In this document: one piece after another, positions 16,868 to 25,568 of the stretch
How positions within the stretch are numbered: position 1 is the stretch's first letter
Layout: every line of letters begins with the position of its first letter
Source of the DNA: Maribacter huludaoensis
GTDB taxonomy: Bacteria > Bacteroidota > Bacteroidia > Flavobacteriales > Flavobacteriaceae
Direction: 5' to 3'
Length of the DNA: 64,000 bases
Assembly: GCF_029350945.1 (NCBI RefSeq)
Contig: NZ_JARKMS010000003.1
Location: 186,001 to 250,000, forward strand
The notes under the pieces: generated by a model
The model's input: the letters and a program-made list of their open reading frames with translations, nothing else
The model's database searches: none
What the model was told of the DNA's origin: nothing
Position numbers and translations under genes: made by a program

Positions 16868-18451
16868 ATGAACAAAAAGTTATTTGTGCTCTTAGTGGTT
16901 TTGATGAGCCTTTCACTTGTTGGTCTGATTTTTGTTCAAAGTTTCTGGATCAGTAAATCCATAGATAGCGGAGAGGAGCAATTCTCTAGTAGTGTTTCTG
17001 AAGCATTGAACAGTGTTACCAACAAGATTACCGAAAGAGAAACCAAAAATTACTTTGATAGGTATTTACATGCAAAGGATAGTATTGGAGGAGAGCTTAA
17101 AGGTGCTCAGCTCACTAATTTTTTCTTTATTGATAGGGATATCAATTCTAATGAAATATTGTTGTACGAACACGGTATTTTAGAAGAGGATTATGGTATT
17201 TCTTCTACGTTCTTTGATAGTAGTGATGGTGCTGATACCACTATCATTAAAAATTTTACAAGTAAGCGAACTACCTCTATATTTAGGGAAGATTTTGATT
17301 TAGAAGGTAACACTCCACGTTTTAATCCTATTCAGAGGATTGAAAAAATTGGTGGTCTTAATAAGATGGAAAAGGCCGCCATGGAAGAAATGTTTATGGT
17401 TCATGCAAAACGTGTGCCTATTCATAAACGTGTTTCCAAACAAGAAATTGAATTGTTGTTACAGCGAGAGTTAGAGAATAGGGGTGTTGATATTGCTTTT
17501 GAATATGGAGTATATAGCAATGGTCTACCGACTAAGGTAAAATCTTCCAAATTTAAATACGCAGAATCAAATATCTATAAGTCTCCTATGTTTGTGGATT
17601 TTGAAGGTGTGTCAAATTTCGATTTGTTGATTTCTTTTCCCAAGAAAAAGCGATTTTTGGTACAGAATATTTTGGGTCTAGCGCTGCTTTCATTATTATT
17701 TACGATAATTATTGTAGTCGCGTATGCCGGGGCAATTTATCAACTTATACGTCAAAAACAGATATCTGAGATAAAAACAGATTTCATAAATAATATGACA
17801 CATGAGTTCAAGACTCCAATCGCTACTATAAATTTGGCGGTAGAGGCAATTAGGAACCCTAAAATAATAACGGACCAAGAAAAGGTTTTGCGTTATTTAC
17901 AGATGATTCGTGATGAAAATAAAAGAATGCATGCACAGGTTGAAAATGTACTTAGAATCTCTAAACTTGAAAAAAATCAGCTTGATATAAGTAAGGATAG
18001 GGTCAATGTTCACGACATTATAGAAGATGCCATTACTCACGTAGAGTTGATAGTTGATGATAGAGGTGGCTATATACATACCCATTTAGACGCTGAACGT
18101 TGCGAAGTTTTGGCCAATGAAATGCATTTTACCAATGTAATAGTCAATATGTTGGACAATGCGATCAAGTATTCTGAAGAAGCACCAAAAATAGATGTAT
18201 TTACAGAGAGAGCTAAAAACTACATCATAATAAAGGTTCAGGATCAAGGTGCCGGTATGAGTAAAGCAGTGGTAAAGAAGGTATTTGAAAAATTCTATAG
18301 AGAGCACACAGGAGATTTACATAACGTTAAAGGACATGGATTAGGATTGTCTTACGTTAAAAAAATAGTTGAAGACCACCAAGGCGAAGTATATGCCGAA
18401 AGTGAAAAAGGAAAAGGAAGTACATTTTACATAAAATTGCCGTTAATATAA
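16868..18451 (+). CDS. sensor histidine kinase (RprX-like)
   Basis: A 527-residue inner-membrane kinase. TM1 is at 5-28 and TM2 at about 264-292, enclosing a periplasmic sensor of some 235 residues with no named fold that I recognise. The dimerisation domain has the phospho-accepting His312 (NNMTHEFKTP). The ATPase domain has the N box (NVIVNMLDNAIKYSE), the G1 box DQGAGM and the G2 box GHGLGLSYVKKIV. It is 6 nt upstream of an OmpR-type regulator. The pair resembles RprX/RprY of Bacteroides in order and type; the signal is unknown. Confidence 0.93.
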   Translation: MNKKLFVLLVVLMSLSLVGLIFVQSFWISKSIDSGEEQFSSSVSEALNSVTNKITERETKNYFDRYLHAKDSIGGELKGAQLTNFFFIDRDINSNEILLYEHGILEEDYGISSTFFDSSDGADTTIIKNFTSKRTTSIFREDFDLEGNTPRFNPIQRIEKIGGLNKMEKAAMEEMFMVHAKRVPIHKRVSKQEIELLLQRELENRGVDIAFEYGVYSNGLPTKVKSSKFKYAESNIYKSPMFVDFEGVSNFDLLISFPKKKRFLVQNILGLALLSLLFTIIIVVAYAGAIYQLIRQKQISEIKTDFINNMTHEFKTPIATINLAVEAIRNPKIITDQEKVLRYLQMIRDENKRMHAQVENVLRISKLEKNQLDISKDRVNVHDIIEDAITHVELIVDDRGGYIHTHLDAERCEVLANEMHFTNVIVNMLDNAIKYSEEAPKIDVFTERAKNYIIIKVQDQGAGMSKAVVKKVFEKFYREHTGDLHNVKGHGLGLSYVKKIVEDHQGEVYAESEKGKGSTFYIKLPLI

Positions 18452-18457
18452 AAATAT

Positions 18458-19171
18458 ATGGAAACAATAAACAAGAAAATACTTTTAGTAGAGGATGACC
18501 CAAATTTTGGGATTGTATTGAAAGATTATTTGTCAATGAATGACTTTGACGTCACGTTGGCAAAGAATGGAATGGAAGGTTTTGAGAAGTTCAAAAAAGA
18601 TAATTATGATATCTGTATTTTAGATGTGATGATGCCTTATAAGGACGGTTTCACATTAGCGAAAGAAATTCGTGAAAAGAATGAAAATGTACCTATTGTA
18701 TTTTTGACGGCAAAAACAATGAAGGAAGATGTTCTTAAAGGATATAAAGCTGGTGCAGATGATTATTTGAACAAGCCTTTTGATTCTGAGGTATTGTTAA
18801 TGAAATTGAAGGCTATCTTGCAGAGAAAAGCTTCTAATGGCTTGGCAGATAGTAAGAAGTTTGAGTTTACGATCGGTGGCTTTCACTTAAATTCAAAATT
18901 AAGATTCTTAAAATATAAAGACGAAGAGTCAATTAAACTTTCTCCAAAAGAGAACGAATTGCTACGTTTGTTAGCTTTACATGAGAATGATTTAATGCCA
19001 AGGGAATTGGCATTGACAAAGATTTGGAGAGATGATAATTATTTTACCTCTCGTAGCATGGATGTTTATATTGCAAAATTACGTAAGTATCTAAAAGTTG
19101 ATGATACTGTTGAAATACTAAATATACATGGAGAAGGTTTCCGTTTAGTTGTAAAGGCAGAGGGAGAATAA
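18458..19171 (+). CDS. OmpR-family response regulator (RprY-like)
   Basis: A 237-residue regulator with receiver at 1-125 and winged-helix DNA-binding domain at about 140-235. The receiver is intact: Asp13 and Asp14 (VEDD), phospho-acceptor Asp56 (CILDVMMP), Thr/Ala motif LTAKT and Lys in NKPFD. The output domain shows LSPKENELLRLLALHEND and RSMDVYIAKLRKYL. It is the partner of the kinase 6 nt upstream and is followed by a strong terminator. RprY-like naming rests on similarity in Bacteroidota; targets cannot be inferred here. Confidence 0.94.
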   Translation: METINKKILLVEDDPNFGIVLKDYLSMNDFDVTLAKNGMEGFEKFKKDNYDICILDVMMPYKDGFTLAKEIREKNENVPIVFLTAKTMKEDVLKGYKAGADDYLNKPFDSEVLLMKLKAILQRKASNGLADSKKFEFTIGGFHLNSKLRFLKYKDEESIKLSPKENELLRLLALHENDLMPRELALTKIWRDDNYFTSRSMDVYIAKLRKYLKVDDTVEILNIHGEGFRLVVKAEGE

Positions 19172-19191
19172 TTTTCTTAAGAACTAGTATA

Positions 19192-19220
19192 AAAAAAGCA
19201 TCCTTTCCGGATGCTTTTTT
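19192..19220. terminator. bidirectional terminator between the response regulator and the gluconate kinase gene
   Basis: GCATCC (19198-19203) pairs with GGATGC (19209-19214) over a 5-nt loop, flanked by A7 on one side and T6 on the other. It lies 20 nt after the regulator stop and 4 nt after the end of the minus-strand kinase, so it can serve both convergent transcripts. Confidence 0.9.
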
Positions 19221-19223
19221 ATT

Positions 19224-19712
19224 TTATAGCTTTTCAATTATTTCCTTTACAATCTCATTGGGAGTCTGATCAATGGATACCGTTAGCGCATCTTTAGGAG
19301 TTTCAAGGTCATCAAATTGAGATTGTAATAAGCCTTTAGGCATGTAGTGGTTTTTGCGATTGTTAAGTCTAGCTTCTATAAGTTCAAAACTACCGTCCAA
19401 AAAAACGAATTGATGTTTATTCTCTAAATTTTTACCAAGTATAGCTCTGTATTTTTCTTTTAGGGAAGAGCAAACAATTACCGCTCCTGTAGCTAAATTT
19501 TCTAAACCTACCTCGTTAAGTTTTTCTAACCAACCTTGTCGATCATCATCGTTTAACGGGTGACCTTCACTCATTTTCTTCACATTTGCTTCTGGATGAA
19601 AACTGTCGCCATCAAAAAAAGGAAATTGTAATTTCTCTGCCAATAGTTGCCCAATGGTAGATTTTCCGCTGCCTGAAACACCCATTAGATATAAAATTTG
19701 TTTTTTAACCAT
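19224..19712 (-). CDS. gluconokinase (GntK/IdnK type)
   Basis: A 162-residue P-loop kinase that phosphorylates D-gluconate to 6-phosphogluconate. Walker A is LMGVSGSGKST (about 9-19); the substrate motif DGDSFHPEANVKKMSEGHPLND is family-typical (quoted in part: DGDSFHPEANV), as are CSSLKEKYR and NHYMPKGLLQSQF. Its start overlaps the end of miaA by 8 nt. No gluconate transporter or dehydratase is nearby, so the local context does not add to the assignment. Confidence 0.9.
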   Translation of the reverse strand: MVKKQILYLMGVSGSGKSTIGQLLAEKLQFPFFDGDSFHPEANVKKMSEGHPLNDDDRQGWLEKLNEVGLENLATGAVIVCSSLKEKYRAILGKNLENKHQFVFLDGSFELIEARLNNRKNHYMPKGLLQSQFDDLETPKDALTVSIDQTPNEIVKEIIEKL

Positions 19713-20625
19713 GTTTTAAATTTACAATTTCATTATCAATTTTAGACAAAAGTGTTGTAGGCTCATAATCAAAATCAATCCATTTGGTATTTTTATTTCT
19801 CAAAAACCAAGTAAGTTGTCTTTTTGCAAATCTTCGTGTATTCTTCTTAATTTCAGAAATTGCGAATTCTAAAGTCCATTCGCCAGAAAAATACTTAAAA
19901 AGCTCCTTGTAGCCAACCGTTTGCAAAGCGTTCAAATCTTTAAAATCTGCCAAGCCCTCAACTTCCTGTAAAAGTCCTGCGTCCATCATTAAATCAACAC
20001 GTTGGTTGATGCGTTCATAAATAATGGGTCTATCGGCTTTTAAGCCAATGGATACTACTTTGAATTCTCTTTCTGGCTTTGGTTTATTAAGAAACGAAGA
20101 ATAGGTAGAGCCGCTGCCAATGGTAACTTCTAATGCTCTGATAACTCTTTGTGGATTTTGAATGTCAACCTTTTCAAAATATACAGGATCAAGTTGCTTT
20201 AATTTTACTTGTAAAGCTTCTATACCTTTTTCAGCTAGCTCTTTGTTCAAATCTTCTCGAATAGATGGATCAATGTTTGGGAAGTCGTTTAGACCATCTG
20301 TAACGGCATTTACATATAGTCCGCTGCCGCCAACCATAATAACCACATCATGGGTTTTAAAAAGATGAGATAATTTATCAATAGCTTCCCTTTCAAAATC
20401 GCCTACTGTATACTGTTCACTAATGCTTTTATGTTGTATAAAATGATGTTTTGCTTGTGATAGCTCTTCTAAACTTGGAACCGCGGTACCAATATTCATT
20501 TCTTTAAAAAACTGTCTGGAATCTGCCGATATAATTTCGGTATTATAATGCTGCGCCAAGAGAATTGCCAATTTGGTCTTGCCAATGGCAGTTGGGCCTA
20601 CTACCGATATAAGAATTTTATTCAT
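19705..20625 (-). CDS. miaA: tRNA dimethylallyltransferase MiaA
   Basis: Transfers a dimethylallyl group to A37 of tRNAs that read UNN codons. The 306 residues contain the P-loop GPTAIGKTKLA (about 10-20), the catalytic SADSRQFF motif (about 34-41), the core GGSGLYVNAV, QNPQRVIRALEV, and the C-terminal tRNA-binding KKNTRRFAKRQLTWFL. It overlaps the channel gene upstream by 8 nt and the kinase gene downstream by 8 nt, so three genes form a tight minus-strand run. Confidence 0.96.
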   Translation of the reverse strand: MNKILISVVGPTAIGKTKLAILLAQHYNTEIISADSRQFFKEMNIGTAVPSLEELSQAKHHFIQHKSISEQYTVGDFEREAIDKLSHLFKTHDVVIMVGGSGLYVNAVTDGLNDFPNIDPSIREDLNKELAEKGIEALQVKLKQLDPVYFEKVDIQNPQRVIRALEVTIGSGSTYSSFLNKPKPEREFKVVSIGLKADRPIIYERINQRVDLMMDAGLLQEVEGLADFKDLNALQTVGYKELFKYFSGEWTLEFAISEIKKNTRRFAKRQLTWFLRNKNTKWIDFDYEPTTLLSKIDNEIVNLKHG

Positions 20626-21475
20626 TTAAAATAGATCCACAGTTATAACAATGTGTAGCGTCATCTCTATGGCCTTCTTTACTACAGGTTGGGCAACATT
20701 GCGTATTGATATGGACATAACTTCCTGATGTCTTAAGGTCTGATGTATCTTTACTTTGCTTAGAAAATTCGGCGGTAACCATACCCGTAGGTACCGCAAT
20801 GATGCCATAACCTAATAACATAATAATGGTTGCAATTGCTTGACCTTGTGGTGTAATCGGTGCAATATCACCATAGCCTACTGTAGTAAGTGTCACTATG
20901 GTCCAATAAATACTTGTGGGTATGCTTGTAAATCCTGCTTCATCACCTTCAACTAAATACATAAGTGTTCCCATCATTACCGAAGCAATAAGTACTGCAA
21001 ACAGAAACACCGTAATTTTTGCCCTACTGGCCTTTAAGGCTCTTTTAAGTTGGGAAGCTTCGCCCAGAAAACGAGCAAGTTTTAAAATACGGAAAACCCG
21101 TAATAATCTAAATGCCCTAACCGCTAGTAATACCTGCGATCCGGCAAAAATATAGGAGATGTATAATGGTATGGTAGATAAAAAGTCTATAATGCCATAA
21201 AAACTAAAAATATAGGCGCTTGGTTTTCTTATAGATATAATTCTTGCAATATATTCAATGGTGAAGAAAATGGTAACGACCCATTCAAGCACAAATAAAA
21301 TATCATGATATTCGGCATCAATAGCTTTTACACTTTCTAGCATGATAAGAATGACACTGAAAATTATGATTATGAAGAGAATTATATCGAACAATTTACC
21401 CATAGGGGTGTCCGCTTCATAAATTATTTCATGAATTTTATGTTTCCAAGGTGAAAGTTTTTCTTCTTCTTTCAA
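20618..21475 (-). CDS. voltage-sensor type potassium channel with C-terminal zinc ribbon
   Basis: A 285-residue six-helix ion channel subunit in the inner membrane. S4 has positive residues at every third position (Arg120, 123, 126, 129, Lys132, Arg135). The pore helix and selectivity filter TTVGYGD (197-203) identify it as K+-selective, and S6 follows at about 211-232. After a short linker the tail carries two CxxC pairs (Cys261-Cys264 and Cys276-Cys279), a zinc-ribbon that is not part of the classic channel. It is placed between the nuclease gene (1 nt) and miaA (8-nt overlap). A role in membrane potential or osmotic balance is likely. Confidence 0.9.
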   Translation of the reverse strand: MKEEEKLSPWKHKIHEIIYEADTPMGKLFDIILFIIIIFSVILIMLESVKAIDAEYHDILFVLEWVVTIFFTIEYIARIISIRKPSAYIFSFYGIIDFLSTIPLYISYIFAGSQVLLAVRAFRLLRVFRILKLARFLGEASQLKRALKASRAKITVFLFAVLIASVMMGTLMYLVEGDEAGFTSIPTSIYWTIVTLTTVGYGDIAPITPQGQAIATIIMLLGYGIIAVPTGMVTAEFSKQSKDTSDLKTSGSYVHINTQCCPTCSKEGHRDDATHCYNCGSILNE

Positions 21476-21476
21476 A

Positions 21477-22844
21477 CTATTCGTTTATTTCTATTATTTT
21501 AAGTACCCTCTTCTTTCTTAAATACGATTCAATAAGATAATTGGCGTCAAGAGTACCGTTCATTGGTGTAATTATACTTTCTAATATATGAATATTATTT
21601 ATTTGATAGTTCAAATCATAGAACCCAAAGCCCACTAAAGAGCCATTTTTAATTAAAATAGCACTTTGTTCGCCAATTTCTCGACCTTTGTCCACCACAA
21701 TAACTTTTTTGCCTTTAATGCTATTTTGTGTAGTTGCCGCAATTACGCGTTTATTATATTCCTCAATACTTTCTTTATTGATACATGCTCCATTACAAGT
21801 GTTATTATCATAACCTGAACAATTATTTCGAGCTTCGCTAATACCGTTTACTTTTTCGCAAAGTTGAAACTCTTTGGTAATCTTGTACAAGTAATTCTTA
21901 GCACTGAATACACCGTTAAAAAGCCAAATGCTCTCTTTACATTCTCTATAAGGCTTAATATCTAGGGCAAAATAGCCATTTTCATTGACGCTTTTACAGA
22001 TAGCATGACTGTACATTCTTTTTTTGGGGATGGTGCTATATTTTGGCCTAAGTTTTAATAGCTCTTCATGTTCTTTTAAAATGGCAATAAGTTCGTTGCC
22101 GGTAAGTTCAAAAGTTACCTTTTTAGTGTCTTTGGTTAATTTTCTGGACTTGGTATTGGTCTTGGTAAAAATTTGGTTGACCCTCTTTTTAATGTCGTTC
22201 GATTTGCTAAGGTGGATGATCTCCCCATCCTTATCATGCATGTAAAAAACTCCGGTTTTATTCGGTAAGTCTCTTACTATATCCAATTGTTTTTCAGATA
22301 GTTCGCCCTGTGTTTCTTTTCTGATAGTGTCTTTAATGATTATTTTTTCAGAATCTTTGGCAAGTAACAGTTTAAACAATTTTATAGTAGCCAAGGCATC
22401 ACCGTTTGCACGGTGTCTGTCACTTACCGGTATGCCCAAAGATCGTACCAATTTACCAAGACTATAGGATTCGGCATCTGGTAGTAATAACTTTGAAAGA
22501 TCTACGGTGCAAAGGGTTTTGCGTTCAAAATTATAACCTAAACGTCTAAATTCCGTTCTTAAAATTCTATAATCGAACTGGGCATTATGGGCTACAATGA
22601 CCGTATCTTCTGTAATTTCTATAATGCGTTTGGCTACCTCGTAGAATTTAGGTGCAGTTCTTAGCATTTTGCTATTAATTCCGGTAAGTTTCACAACAAA
22701 AGGTTGTATTTCCCTTTCCGGATTTACCAAGCTAATGAATTTGTCGACTACCTTTTGTCCATCAAATTTGTGAATAGCAATTTCGGTGATACCCTCCTCA
22801 TTAAATTTTCCTCCAGTAGTTTCAATATCTAAAATTGCGTACAT
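21477..22844 (-). CDS. DnaQ-like 3'-5' exonuclease fused to a UvrC/Cho-type GIY-YIG domain
   Basis: A 455-residue two-domain protein. The DEDDh exonuclease domain (1-165) is complete: Asp6 and Glu8 (DIETTG), Asp91 (HNAQFD), His144 and Asp149. From about 193 comes a domain like the N-terminal nuclease of UvrC/Cho: Lys-Arg221-Val and HEELLKLRPKYS match UvrC, with the Glu of the KEHEE stretch aligning to the catalytic Glu. The two name-giving motifs are altered, however: GVF (198-200) for GVY and HLS (211-213) for YVG. A Cys-rich patch (about 370-390: CEK, NNCSGYDNNTC, ACI) follows. Fusions of this type are known in several phyla; a role in DNA repair is likely. Confidence 0.9.
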   Translation of the reverse strand: MYAILDIETTGGKFNEEGITEIAIHKFDGQKVVDKFISLVNPEREIQPFVVKLTGINSKMLRTAPKFYEVAKRIIEITEDTVIVAHNAQFDYRILRTEFRRLGYNFERKTLCTVDLSKLLLPDAESYSLGKLVRSLGIPVSDRHRANGDALATIKLFKLLLAKDSEKIIIKDTIRKETQGELSEKQLDIVRDLPNKTGVFYMHDKDGEIIHLSKSNDIKKRVNQIFTKTNTKSRKLTKDTKKVTFELTGNELIAILKEHEELLKLRPKYSTIPKKRMYSHAICKSVNENGYFALDIKPYRECKESIWLFNGVFSAKNYLYKITKEFQLCEKVNGISEARNNCSGYDNNTCNGACINKESIEEYNKRVIAATTQNSIKGKKVIVVDKGREIGEQSAILIKNGSLVGFGFYDLNYQINNIHILESIITPMNGTLDANYLIESYLRKKRVLKIIEINE

Positions 22845-22881
22845 GTAATAGTTTATAAATTATGGGGTAGATCTCTAGATA

Positions 22882-23535
22882 TTAATTTCTTGATCCAAAG
22901 ATACTACTTCCTATACGTACCATGGTACTGCCTTCTTCTATAGCTATTTTGTAATCACCGCTCATACCCATAGAAAGAGTGGTAAAATCCGAATAAGTAC
23001 TTTGAAGTTTTACGAAAAGGGATTTAAGACTACTGAACTCTCTACGTACTTGTTCCATATTATCGGTAAAGGTAGCCATACCCATTAATCCTTCAATTTT
23101 TACATTTTTAAAGGCCTTAAATTCTTCATTATCAACTAGATCAAGTAGCTCTTCTTCGTTAAAGCCAAACTTGGTGTCTTCCTCGGCAATATGTACCTGA
23201 AGTAAACATGGGATAATGCGGTTATGCTTTTTTGCTTGTTTATTAATTTCTGCCAATAATCTAGGGCTGTCGACCCCGTGGACCAAAGAAACATACTCGG
23301 CCACATATTTAACCTTGTTGCGTTGAAGGTGCCCTATCATGTGCCATTTAATATCTTTTGGTAAGTTCTCCCACTTTTCCGTCATTTCTTGAACCCTATT
23401 CTCTCCAAAAACGCGTTGTCCTTGATCATATGCCTCTTGAAGGTATGATATTGGTTTTGTTTTTGAAACGGCAACCAAGGTAACGGACTCGGGAATGGTA
23501 TCTTTTATGGCTAATAAGTTTTCTTTTATAGACAT
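22882..23535 (-). CDS. YggS-family pyridoxal-phosphate homeostasis protein
   Basis: A 217-residue PLP-binding TIM-barrel without known catalytic activity that keeps free pyridoxal phosphate in balance. The PLP Lys is Lys25 (VAVSKTKP); FGENRVQE, WHMIGHLQRNK, GLMGMA and SMGMSGDYKIAIEEGSTMVRIG are the family landmarks (last one partly quoted: SMGMSGDYKIAI). It lies 24 nt downstream of the dehydrogenase gene on the same strand. Confidence 0.94.
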   Translation of the reverse strand: MSIKENLLAIKDTIPESVTLVAVSKTKPISYLQEAYDQGQRVFGENRVQEMTEKWENLPKDIKWHMIGHLQRNKVKYVAEYVSLVHGVDSPRLLAEINKQAKKHNRIIPCLLQVHIAEEDTKFGFNEEELLDLVDNEEFKAFKNVKIEGLMGMATFTDNMEQVRREFSSLKSLFVKLQSTYSDFTTLSMGMSGDYKIAIEEGSTMVRIGSSIFGSRN

Positions 23536-23559
23536 ATATTTTACAGTTCTTAAGGACTC

Positions 23560-24450
23560 TTATTTTTTAAATTGACTTGATACTACCTCTGCCTTTCTAT
23601 TTTCTGAATAATCATAAAAGCCTTCACCGGATTTTACACCTTTTTTGCCTGCCATGACCATATTAACAAGTAATGGCGATGGTGCATATTTAGGATTTTT
23701 AAATCCGTCGTGCATAACGTTTAAAATGGAAAGACAAACATCTAAACCAATGAAATCAGCTAATTGTAATGGTCCCATAGGGTGCGCCATTCCCAACTTC
23801 ATTACCGTATCTATTTCTTCAACACCTGCAACGCCATGATGTAAGGTTTCAATAGCTTCATTGATCATGGGCATTAAAATTCTATTTGCCACGAAACCAG
23901 GATAGTCATTTACTTCCGTTGGAGTCTTACTTAATTTTTCGGAAAGTTCCATGATAGCTGTAGTGGTCTCGTTAGAAGTACTATATCCACGAATAATCTC
24001 TACTAATTTCATAATAGGAACCGGATTCATAAAATGCATTCCTATCACCTTATCAGGTCTACTGGTAGCGGCAGCTATCTGTGTTATTGAAATTGAAGAA
24101 GTATTTGAAGCTAAAATGGTATTAGCGTCGCAAACGTCATCAAGTTCTTTAAAGATTTTAAGTTTTATAGTTACATTTTCTGTGGCAGCTTCAATAGCTA
24201 GATCAACATTAGATACACCAAGCTTTAACTCTTTAAAAGGTGTAATGTTGACAAGCGTATTTTTTTTGTCATTTTCACTGATTTTATCTTTCGCCACCAT
24301 ACGGTCAAGGTTTTTTGTAATGGTAGCAATACCTTTGTCCAATGCATCTTTAGAAACATCAATTAGGTGTACTTTAAAATTGTTTTGGGCAAATACGTGG
24401 GCAATACCATTACCCATAGTACCAGCACCTATAACTGCAACTGTTTTCAT
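23560..24450 (-). CDS. 3-hydroxybutyryl-CoA dehydrogenase
   Basis: NAD(P)-dependent oxidoreductase that interconverts acetoacetyl-CoA and 3-hydroxybutyryl-CoA. The 296 residues have a Rossmann start with GAGTMGNGIA (8-17), catalytic His139 and Glu151 in MHFMNPVPIMKLVE, SNTSSISIT, and the C-terminal PMGPLQLADFIGLD. The length equals single-domain Hbd/PaaH enzymes, not the large FadB/FadJ. Its start overlaps the end of the oxidoreductase gene upstream by 4 nt. Beta-oxidation, ketone-body or phenylacetate metabolism are all possible; no pathway partner is adjacent. Confidence 0.93.
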   Translation of the reverse strand: MKTVAVIGAGTMGNGIAHVFAQNNFKVHLIDVSKDALDKGIATITKNLDRMVAKDKISENDKKNTLVNITPFKELKLGVSNVDLAIEAATENVTIKLKIFKELDDVCDANTILASNTSSISITQIAAATSRPDKVIGMHFMNPVPIMKLVEIIRGYSTSNETTTAIMELSEKLSKTPTEVNDYPGFVANRILMPMINEAIETLHHGVAGVEEIDTVMKLGMAHPMGPLQLADFIGLDVCLSILNVMHDGFKNPKYAPSPLLVNMVMAGKKGVKSGEGFYDYSENRKAEVVSSQFKK

Positions 24451-25421
24451 ATTTTATTTGGATTAAATGCTGCAATAATCTGTAATGCAACTTTTAGTGC
24501 TTGTGTTCCTTGTTTTAAACTTACTATAGGAGTTGAATTTTTTGTAATAGCATCCGCAAAAGACTCTAGTTCATCTAAAATGGCGTTATTGCTCTCAATG
24601 GACGGATTTTCAAAATAAATCTGTTTTTTAACGCCTTCCGCATTTTGTAAGATCATATCAAAATCACCCGGTTCTTTTGGGGCATCTTTCATTTTTACGA
24701 CCTCAACTTTCTTTTCAAGAAAATCAACGGATATATACGCGTCTTTTTGAAAAAATCTGGATTTTCTCATATTCTTTAAAGAAATTCTACTGGCCGTTAA
24801 ATTTGCTACGCAACCATTTGCGAACTCTAAGCGTGCGTTTGCAATATCCGGTGATTGACTAATGACCGAAACACCGCTGGCATTTACCTGTACCACTTCA
24901 GAATTAACAACACTTAATATAGCGTCGATATCATGAATCATTAAATCAAGAACTACAGGTACATCTGTGCCTCTAGGATTAAATTCTGCCAATCTATGTG
25001 CCTCAATGAACATTGGTTCTTTTATGGCATGTTTTACGGAAGTAAACGCAGGGTTAAAACGTTCTACATGACCCACTTGTCCTTTAATGCCATATTCTTT
25101 TTCTAAGGCCAGTAATGAATTAGCTTCCTCTAAGGTATGGGTAATAGGTTTTTCAATAAATATGTGCTTACTTTTCCCAATTGCTTTCTTTGCACAATCA
25201 TAATGAGAAAGGGTAGGGGTTACAATATCTACAACATCAACGGCATTAATGAGATCATCAAGATTTTGGAAATAAGTATATCCAAATTCAGAACTAACCT
25301 TTTCGCCATTAGAACTGTCCGCATCGTAAAAACCGACAAGTTCATATTTTTGAGATTCTTTTAGAAGTCTAAGATGTATCTTGCCTAAATGCCCAGCTCC
25401 TAAAACACCAACTTTTAACAT
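24447..25421 (-). CDS. Gfo/Idh/MocA-family oxidoreductase
   Basis: A 324-residue NAD(P)-dependent oxidoreductase. The Rossmann fold begins with GVLGAGHLGKIHLRLL, the family's EKP motif is FIEKPITHTLEEA (about 92-104), and the catalytic-region histidine is in DLMIHDIDAIL. The substrate is probably a sugar, inositol or related compound, but members act on many. It is the first gene of the run with 3-hydroxybutyryl-CoA dehydrogenase and YggS, and a promoter box lies 15 nt upstream. Confidence 0.88.
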   Translation of the reverse strand: MLKVGVLGAGHLGKIHLRLLKESQKYELVGFYDADSSNGEKVSSEFGYTYFQNLDDLINAVDVVDIVTPTLSHYDCAKKAIGKSKHIFIEKPITHTLEEANSLLALEKEYGIKGQVGHVERFNPAFTSVKHAIKEPMFIEAHRLAEFNPRGTDVPVVLDLMIHDIDAILSVVNSEVVQVNASGVSVISQSPDIANARLEFANGCVANLTASRISLKNMRKSRFFQKDAYISVDFLEKKVEVVKMKDAPKEPGDFDMILQNAEGVKKQIYFENPSIESNNAILDELESFADAITKNSTPIVSLKQGTQALKVALQIIAAFNPNKI

Positions 25422-25436
25422 TTATTTCGTTTTCCT

Positions 25437-25444
25437 CAAAAATA
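25437..25444 (-). promoter_or_regulatory. -7 promoter box of the oxidoreductase operon
   Basis: On the minus strand it reads TATTTTTG, an exact match to the Bacteroidota -7 consensus, ending 15 nt before the ATG at 25421. Confidence 0.5.
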
Positions 25445-25541
25445 CGCATAGTTAGGTACTTTTATCCTATGCTGTATTTCAAATTTGGAAAAAAATAAGG
25501 ATAAGTTTTTGCTTGTACTACCATCATATAAAGAACTTTGT

Positions 25542-25549
25542 TAACTTTG
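25542..25549 (+). promoter_or_regulatory. -7 promoter box before pcm
   Basis: TAACTTTG, exact match to the -7 consensus, 19 nt before the TTG start of pcm. Divergent from the box at 25437. Confidence 0.5.
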
Positions 25550-25568
25550 AGGTACAAACCGACTACCA

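Noticed and set aside
23951..24466. 171-codon open frame on the plus strand opposite the 3-hydroxybutyryl-CoA dehydrogenase gene
   Set aside because: Antisense to a gene with clear catalytic motifs; the product is low-complexity hydrophobic and matches the expected reverse-frame pattern.
19224..25421. The run of seven minus-strand genes as one operon with a common function
   Set aside because: The products (kinase, tRNA modification, channel, nuclease, PLP protein, dehydrogenase, oxidoreductase) share no pathway; tight packing is general in this window.
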